This document shows, piece by piece, positions 7,481 through 11,222 of a stretch of DNA of 11,222 nucleotides. Source of the stretch: an uncultured bacterium. GTDB taxonomy: Bacteria > Actinomycetota > Actinomycetes > S36-B12. The notes under the pieces were generated by a model. It ran no database searches. It saw only the letters and a program-made list of their open reading frames with translations, and was not told the origin of the DNA. The position numbers and the translations under genes are program-made. The DNA lies in assembly GCA_903940375.1 (NCBI GenBank), contig CAJAKT010000022.1, positions 1 through 11,222 on the forward strand, given 5' to 3'. How positions within the stretch are numbered: the stretch's first letter is position 1; the number at the start of each line of letters is the position of its first letter.

Positions 7481-7731
7481 TGCTCGTCGTCCACGACTCG
7501 CATCGAGTAGTTCTCGATGACCGGGTTGCTCAGGAGTTCCTCGGCGAGGGTGTGCATGAGGTCGTAGCGATCGCCCTCGAGCGTGCCCTCGATGTCGATG
7601 ATGAACTGCTTGCCCTGACGGACGTCCTGGACGCCCGTGAGGCCAAGGCGCCCGAGGGCTCCCTGTACTGCCCGGCCCTGAGGGTCGAGGATTTCCGGCT
7701 TGAGCATGACGTCGACGATGACGCGGGCCAC
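7477..7731 (-). CDS. purS: FGAM synthase subunit PurS
   Basis: PurS is the small structural subunit that bridges PurQ and PurL and is needed for ammonia transfer. From GTG 7731 it is 84 residues, the usual size. Family segments are ARVIVDVMLKPEILDPQG (2-19), ALGRLG (25-30) and VRQGKQF (37-43). The frame is open upstream to 7803, but a GGAG five bases before the GTG at 7731, and the family N-terminus (usually M/V-ARV), favour this start. It is the first gene of the tightly overlapped purS-purQ-purL-SCP block and follows vapC after an 85-base spacer with two hairpins, so its expression may be set separately from the genes upstream. Confidence 0.95.
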   Translation of the reverse strand: MARVIVDVMLKPEILDPQGRAVQGALGRLGLTGVQDVRQGKQFIIDIEGTLEGDRYDLMHTLAEELLSNPVIENYSMRVVDDEQ

Positions 7732-7816
7732 GGGCACTCCAGGTGCTAGTCGCAGGCAGAAGGCTGGGGAAGAACGCCAGCCTATCGGCCTCTTCCGTGG
7801 CATCCGCAGGGCCTGC
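7732..7816 (-). promoter_or_regulatory. vapC-purS spacer with two hairpins
   Basis: This leader of purS contains a strong central hairpin (7761-7783) and, at its 5' end, the 3' arm of a second hairpin lying over the vapC stop (7811-7826). An 8-base element GCAGGCAG (plus-strand reading) occurs at 7752-7759 and 7821-7828 and allows alternative pairing. I see no good -10/-35 promoter and no known purine riboswitch; the spacer is too short for a full guanine aptamer with its platform. A regulatory role is inferred. Confidence 0.35.
7761..7783 (-). repeat. Hairpin in the purS leader
   Basis: Arms AGGCTGG (7761-7767) and CCAGCCT (7777-7783) form a perfect 7-base-pair stem with a 9-base loop, 29 bases before the purS start. 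On the minus strand the bases after the stem are TCTGCC, not a T-run, so it is at best a weak or factor-assisted terminator. Confidence 0.5.
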
Positions 7817-7826
7817 TCAGGCAGGC
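7811..7826 (-). repeat. Hairpin over the vapC stop codon
   Basis: Perfect GC-rich arms GCCTGC (7811-7816) and GCAGGC (7821-7826) enclose a four-base loop that holds the vapC TGA. No T-run follows. It could stabilise the vapBC mRNA 3' end or mark a processing point. Confidence 0.4.
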
Positions 7827-8227
7827 AGGAGGGTGAAGGACTCCCCAGTGAGGCTCCGCAGGACGGAGAAGTGCCGATGGTCGAAGGTGGCGATCTTCGT
7901 GGTCGCGTAACGCTCCGCCAGGACGACGAGCGAGGCGTCGGTGACGCCGATGCTCTGGTCCGGGAATCTCCCGATGACCTCGGCGCACGTGATGAGATCC
8001 CCTGCTCCGAGGACTGGCAGTTCGAAGGCCCCGCTGCTCAACTCGGCAAGCATTCGGATTTCCGCACGCGTGCCGGCCCGTCGAGTCAGCAGGTAGTCGA
8101 GTTCGGCCACGACGTAGGGGCTCACGACGAGCTCACGCCCGCTGTTCATGACGTCAACGACCGACACGTGGTCAGGGTCATCGGCCCGGAAGTATGCATA
8201 AAGCGCACTCGTATCGAGAATGATCAA
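7817..8227 (-). CDS. vapC: VapC-type PIN-domain toxin (ribonuclease)
   Basis: This is a 136-residue PIN-domain protein, the toxin half of a VapBC type II toxin-antitoxin pair. VapC toxins are metal-dependent RNases that usually cut tRNA or rRNA. All four acidic residues of the active site can be placed: Asp5 (ILDTSAL), Glu42 (VVAELDYLL), Asp97 (GVTDASL) and Asp116 (ATFDHRHF), so the nuclease looks intact. The start is an unusual TTG at 8227 overlapping the vapB stop (TTGA); the next in-frame candidates would lose the catalytic Asp5, so TTG is the credible start. A weak start directly coupled to vapB would keep toxin below antitoxin. Its RNA target cannot be read from the sequence. Confidence 0.92.
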   Translation of the reverse strand: MIILDTSALYAYFRADDPDHVSVVDVMNSGRELVVSPYVVAELDYLLTRRAGTRAEIRMLAELSSGAFELPVLGAGDLITCAEVIGRFPDQSIGVTDASLVVLAERYATTKIATFDHRHFSVLRSLTGESFTLLPA

Positions 8228-8448
8228 TCCCGACCGAACCCTTCCATGGCATCACTCGAATCGATGTCCCGTGCGTCGAGACCGCCACCGGTGAAGATTC
8301 CACCCGAAAGTCGCCCACGGCGCACTTCGTTGTCCACAGCGGTGCGGATGAGCTCCGCCTCGGACACCCCGCGCCGGGCTGCTTCGACCTCAAGGAGGGA
8401 CTTGAGTTCCTCAGGCAGGTAGACCGTTGTGCGCTTCATGCCATACAT
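8224..8448 (-). CDS. vapB: VapB-type ribbon-helix-helix antitoxin
   Basis: This is the antitoxin partner of VapC: an N-terminal ribbon-helix-helix DNA-binding domain, KRTTVYLPEELKSLLE (5-20) then ARRGVSEAELIRTAVD (24-39), followed by a flexible acidic tail of about 30 residues ending in EGFGRD that should wrap the toxin. It should bind VapC and repress its own promoter. The start is uncertain: the ATG at 8448 gives 74 residues, while the ATG at 8439 gives 71 and begins MKRTTVYLPEE, the more usual form for the family. No good ribosome-binding site stands before either. It lies 36 bases after galE and its stop overlaps the vapC TTG. Confidence 0.9.
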   Translation of the reverse strand: MYGMKRTTVYLPEELKSLLEVEAARRGVSEAELIRTAVDNEVRRGRLSGGIFTGGGLDARDIDSSDAMEGFGRD

Positions 8449-8456
8449 GGTGCCAT
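8436..8456 (-). other. Six-codon mini-ORF overlapping the vapB start
   Basis: ATG at 8456 opens a frame of six codons (MAPCMA) whose TGA overlaps the ATG at 8439 of vapB as ATGA. A GGGAG at 8470-8474 stands 13 bases before it. It could deliver ribosomes to the vapB ATG by coupling, but it may be chance, because the region is a repeated GTATGGC motif. Confidence 0.25.
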
Positions 8457-8484
8457 ACGTTGGGCAAGACTCCCAGACCGTTGG
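8440..8484. promoter_or_regulatory. Repeat cluster at the vapB start, candidate VapB operator
   Basis: GCCATAC occurs at 8440-8446 and 8452-8458 (12-base period), with a short ATGG-TG-CCAT dyad between and overlapping them. CGTTGG occurs at 8458-8463 and 8479-8484, 21 bases apart, two helical turns. Ribbon-helix-helix antitoxins bind short repeated sites near their own start, so this is a plausible autoregulatory site; binding is inferred. Confidence 0.35.
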
Positions 8485-9450
8485 TCAGTCGGTCGACGCC
8501 TGCCAGGCAGACCAGGCTGAGGTGACCATGTCGCGCAGGTCGCGGCCGGCGAACCAGCCCAGCTCGCGCTCGATCCGCTCGGTCGATGCCCACGTCGCGG
8601 CTGGATCCCCGGCCCGGCGCCCGACCACCTCGGGCGAGATGTCCCGGCCCAGCACCTCGCTGACCATGTCCATGACCTCGCGAACCGACGACCCCTCGCC
8701 CCGGCCCACGTTCATCGGTCCGACCACCGTGCCCTCTTCCAGCGCGGCTGCTGCAGCGACATGCGCATCGGCGAGATCCGATACATGGATGTAGTCGCGA
8801 ATGCAGGTGCCGTCGGGAGTCGGGTAGTCGTCGCCGAAGATGCGGGGCCGCTGGCCTGCCTCGAGAGCCTGGAACACCATCGGGACGAGGTTGTTGACGC
8901 TGTTGTCGCCGAGTTCGTCGGCCCCTGCCCCTGCCACGTTGAAGTAGCGCATGGCCGCCCATTTGAGCCCCCAGGCAGTACCACTCGCCGCGGATGCCCA
9001 CTCCCCGACCACCTTCGTCTCGCCGTACGGCGACTCGGCGTGCAGCACAGCATCCTCGTTGACGGGATTGGTGGCCGGCGTGCCGTAAACCGCGGCCGAC
9101 GACGAGTAGACGAAACTCGACACGCCCTCGGCCTTCATGGCCTCGAGAACGGAGATCACGCCGTCGATGTTCTCGCGGTAGTACGTCAGCGGGATCTCCA
9201 CCGACTCTCCGGCAGCCTTGATCGCCGCCAGGTGGATGACGCCCGTGCAGTCGTAGTCGCGCAACGCGATTCCCACCGCATGCGGATCCTGCACGGAGCC
9301 CGTCACGATGGGCACCGCGGGTTCCACTCTGCTGCGAAGGCCAGACGAGAAGTCGTCGAACACCACCACGTTCCGGCCGCTGGCCTGCAGCGCCCGGACC
9401 ACGTGCGCGCCGATATACCCGGCGCCGCCCGTGACCAGCCACGTCGTCAT
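8485..9450 (-). CDS. galE: UDP-glucose 4-epimerase GalE
   Basis: GalE interconverts UDP-glucose and UDP-galactose with bound NAD, for galactose use and cell-surface glycans. The protein is 321 residues, near the usual 325-340. The NAD-binding Rossmann motif TGGAGYIG is at 7-14, FDDFSSG at 31-37, HLAAIKAAGES at 73-83, the catalytic SSS at 116-118 and Tyr142-x3-Lys146 (PYGETK) follow, then RYFNVAGA, the substrate-binding stretch, and CIRDYIHVSDLA. All catalytic residues are present. The ATG overlaps the purC stop by four bases (ATGA), so it is translationally coupled to a purine gene with which it has no known pathway link. Related extended SDR epimerases on other nucleotide sugars cannot be fully excluded, but the motif set is that of GalE. 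Confidence 0.92.
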   Translation of the reverse strand: MTTWLVTGGAGYIGAHVVRALQASGRNVVVFDDFSSGLRSRVEPAVPIVTGSVQDPHAVGIALRDYDCTGVIHLAAIKAAGESVEIPLTYYRENIDGVISVLEAMKAEGVSSFVYSSSAAVYGTPATNPVNEDAVLHAESPYGETKVVGEWASAASGTAWGLKWAAMRYFNVAGAGADELGDNSVNNLVPMVFQALEAGQRPRIFGDDYPTPDGTCIRDYIHVSDLADAHVAAAAALEEGTVVGPMNVGRGEGSSVREVMDMVSEVLGRDISPEVVGRRAGDPAATWASTERIERELGWFAGRDLRDMVTSAWSAWQASTD

Positions 9451-10346
9451 GCGAACGTCTCGCCCGTCAGGATCTCGTAAGCCTCGATGTACTTCGCACG
9501 CGTCTGCTCGACCACATGCTCCGGCAACGGAGGCGGCGGCGTGTTGGACGACTTGTCCCAGCCGGACTCCGGCGAGGTCAGCCAGTCACGCACGAACTGC
9601 TTGTCGAATGACGGCTGCGGGCCACCCGGCGACCACGTCGCCTCCGACCAGTAACGCGATGAATCAGGGGTGAGGACTTCATCGGCCAGCACGATGCGCC
9701 CGGCGTTCTTGCCCGACCGCGCAAAGCCGAACTCGAACTTCGTGTCGGCGAGGATCAGGCCACGCTCACGCGCTGTCTCAAGGGCGACTTCGTAGATCGC
9801 CAGTGACATGCGCTTGATCTCCTGCGCCTCCTCCTGGCCGATCTCGACGATGACCTCGTCGAACGTCACGTTTTCGTCGTGATCCCCGATCGCAGCCTTC
9901 GTCGCTGGCGTGAAGAGGTGCTTGGGCAGCAGCGAACCGTCCTTCAGCCCCGGCGGCAGGCCATTGCCGCAGATCGAGCCCTGGGCGAGGTAGTCCGTGA
10001 GTCCGGAGCCAGAGAGGTAACCGCGGACAACGCATTCGATCGGCAGCATGTCGAGGCGTTCGCACACCATCGCGCGCCCCGCGACGGCCTTCGGGATACG
10101 GCCGGATGCGACGTGATTCGGGACAACGCCCTCGAGTCGCTTGAACCACCACTTCGACAGTGCCGTCAGGATGCGGCCCTTGTCCGGAATCAGCGTGGGC
10201 AGGACCCAGTCGTAGGCCGAGATTCGATCGCTCGCCACGAACAGCAGCCGATCGTCCGGCGTGCTGTACAGGTCGCGCACCTTGCCCGAGTAGACATGAA
10301 CGTACTCGGGGCCGAGGCCGTAGTCCGGTGCAGGAGCTGACGTCAC
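9447..10346 (-). CDS. purC: Phosphoribosylaminoimidazole-succinocarboxamide synthase PurC
   Basis: PurC (SAICAR synthase) joins aspartate to CAIR using ATP in step 8 of IMP synthesis. The 299 residues match the longer form of the family. Visible family segments are YSGKVRDLY (19-27), ASDRISAYDWVLP (38-50), the substrate-site VVRGYLSGSG (106-115), a second-half LADTKFEFGF (199-208) and DEVLTPDSSRYW (222-233). It begins with GTG at 10346, overlapping the purB stop as GTGA; the short MTSAPAPDYG leader before the conserved core makes this start reasonable. Its stop overlaps the galE start. Next to purB, which acts directly on the PurC product, it forms a functional pair. Confidence 0.97.
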   Translation of the reverse strand: MTSAPAPDYGLGPEYVHVYSGKVRDLYSTPDDRLLFVASDRISAYDWVLPTLIPDKGRILTALSKWWFKRLEGVVPNHVASGRIPKAVAGRAMVCERLDMLPIECVVRGYLSGSGLTDYLAQGSICGNGLPPGLKDGSLLPKHLFTPATKAAIGDHDENVTFDEVIVEIGQEEAQEIKRMSLAIYEVALETARERGLILADTKFEFGFARSGKNAGRIVLADEVLTPDSSRYWSEATWSPGGPQPSFDKQFVRDWLTSPESGWDKSSNTPPPPLPEHVVEQTRAKYIEAYEILTGETFA

Positions 10347-11222
10347 AGGATGTCTCCAGGTCGGTAGGAAGCGGCGTCCGGGAACCGGTCGACGACGGCC
10401 GCGACCTTGTCGGCCACTGCCCGCACCTGGCTGCCGGCTGCGCCCGTGAAGGACATCGGCTCGGCGATCAGCGCGGTCAACTCGGCCTCGGACAGCCCCA
10501 GCCGCTCATCGCCCGCCAGTCGCGCGATGAGGTCGTTCTCGCCCTGTCCGGCCTCGCGCATGGCGAGCGCCACCGCGACCGCATGCTCCTTGATGGCCTC
10601 ATGCGCGGTCTCTCGCCCGACGCCACTGCGCACCGCGGCCATCAGCACCTTGGTGGTGGAGAGGAAGGGCAGGTAGCGCTCGAGTTCACGGTCGATGACG
10701 GCAGGGAAGGCGCCGAAGTCGTCGAGCACCGTCAGGAATGTCTCGAACAAGCCATCGATGGCGAAGAACGCATCTGGCAGCGCCACCCGGCGAACGACCG
10801 AGCAGTACACGTCGCCCTCGTTCCACTGCGATCCGGAGAGATCGGCGACCATCGTCAGGTAGCCGCGCAGCAGAACCGTGAAACCGTTGACCCGCTCACA
10901 TGATCGCGAGTTCATCTTGTGGGGCATCGCCGACGAGCCAACCTGCCCGGGTCGGAAGCCCTCGGTGACAAGATCGAGTCCGGCCATCAGGCGAATCGTC
11001 GTAGCGAGGCTCGACGGCGCAGCCGCGACCTGCGTCAGCGCAGAGACAACATCGAGGTCAAGGGAACGCGGGTACACCTGCCCGACGCTGTCGAGGACAT
11101 TGGTGAAACCCAGGTGCTGCGCCACGGCCTGCTCGAGCTGGTCGAGTCGGGCCTCGTCGCCACCCATGAGGTCGAGCATGTCCTGTGCCGTGCCGACCGG
11201 ACCCTTGATTCCGCGCAATGGG
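10343..11222 (-). CDS. purB: Adenylosuccinate lyase PurB (N-terminal part outside window)
   Basis: PurB splits SAICAR to AICAR plus fumarate and adenylosuccinate to AMP plus fumarate. The visible 292 codons are the C-terminal part; the family is about 430-480 residues, so roughly 150-190 N-terminal residues lie beyond base 11222. The frame enters the window open, reading PLRGIKGPVGT before any start. The fumarase/aspartase superfamily signature GSSAMPHKMN is at 10910-10939, on the flexible loop with the catalytic serine. The C-terminal helical part ends in SYRPGDIL. The TGA overlaps the purC GTG start by four bases. No other superfamily member (argH, fumC, aspA) fits as well, given the LRGIKGPVGT segment and the adjacency to purC. 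Confidence 0.96.
   Translation of the reverse strand, partial: PLRGIKGPVGTAQDMLDLMGGDEARLDQLEQAVAQHLGFTNVLDSVGQVYPRSLDLDVVSALTQVAAAPSSLATTIRLMAGLDLVTEGFRPGQVGSSAMPHKMNSRSCERVNGFTVLLRGYLTMVADLSGSQWNEGDVYCSVVRRVALPDAFFAIDGLFETFLTVLDDFGAFPAVIDRELERYLPFLSTTKVLMAAVRSGVGRETAHEAIKEHAVAVALAMREAGQGENDLIARLAGDERLGLSEAELTALIAEPMSFTGAAGSQVRAVADKVAAVVDRFPDAASYRPGDIL

Noticed and set aside
7732..7803. N-terminal extension of purS by 24 residues
   Set aside because: It is not part of the PurS family, and a GGAG is placed for the GTG at 7731. The extension would be translated through the hairpin region.
7732..7816. Purine riboswitch before purS
   Set aside because: At 85 bases the spacer is barely long enough, and I see no conserved guanine or PRPP aptamer core; only simple hairpins are visible.
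8411..9442. 343-codon minus-strand frame overlapping galE and the vapB start
   Set aside because: It is an out-of-frame shadow of galE with an Arg/Gly-rich translation; galE has all catalytic motifs in the other frame.

Overview
The window is an 11.2 kb stretch of GC-rich bacterial DNA in which every supported gene lies on the minus strand, so it reads biologically from right to left. The GC-rich codon use, the frequent GTG and TTG starts, the separate PurS/PurQ/PurL form of FGAM synthase and the small bacterial sterol-carrier (SCP_3-like) gene directly after purL all point to an actinobacterium (Actinomycetota). I cannot place it more narrowly from the sequence.

Right part (about 11222 to 4219): a purine-biosynthesis gene run, purB (5' part outside the window) > purC > galE > vapB > vapC > purS > purQ > purL > SCP_3-like gene. 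Most junctions are stop/start overlaps: GTGA at purB/purC, ATGA at purC/galE, TTGA at vapB/vapC, GTGA at purS/purQ, ATGA at purQ/purL and TGATG at purL/SCP. This indicates one transcript with translational coupling. PurS, PurQ and PurL together form the FGAM synthase of step 4 of IMP synthesis. PurC makes SAICAR and PurB cleaves SAICAR and adenylosuccinate. Three genes do not belong to the pathway: galE (UDP-glucose 4-epimerase, coupled to purC) and a VapBC toxin-antitoxin pair. They fill the space between purC and purS, and the only real gaps in the run, 36 and 85 bases, flank vapBC.

A 146-base gap (4073-4218) separates the purine run from the second unit. It has no clear terminator, but it holds two imperfect dyads and a weak -10-like element, so a promoter for the transporter may lie there.

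Left part (about 4072 to 1): a complete or nearly complete polyamine-type ABC importer in the order ATPase (PotA-like) > lipoprotein substrate-binding protein (PotD-like) > permease (PotB-like) > permease (PotC-like, cut by the window edge just before its stop). The spacers are short (60, 27 and 6 bases), with good ribosome-binding sites and a hairpin between the ATPase and binding-protein genes.

No RNA genes, CRISPR arrays, insertion sequences, phage genes or attachment sites were seen. Nothing here is clearly a new system. The points most worth a second look are the toxin-antitoxin pair inside the purine run, the paired hairpins with a competing pairing between vapC and purS, the repeats and mini-ORF around the vapB start, the galE coupling, the SCP_3-like gene coupled to purL, and the six-cysteine binding protein.
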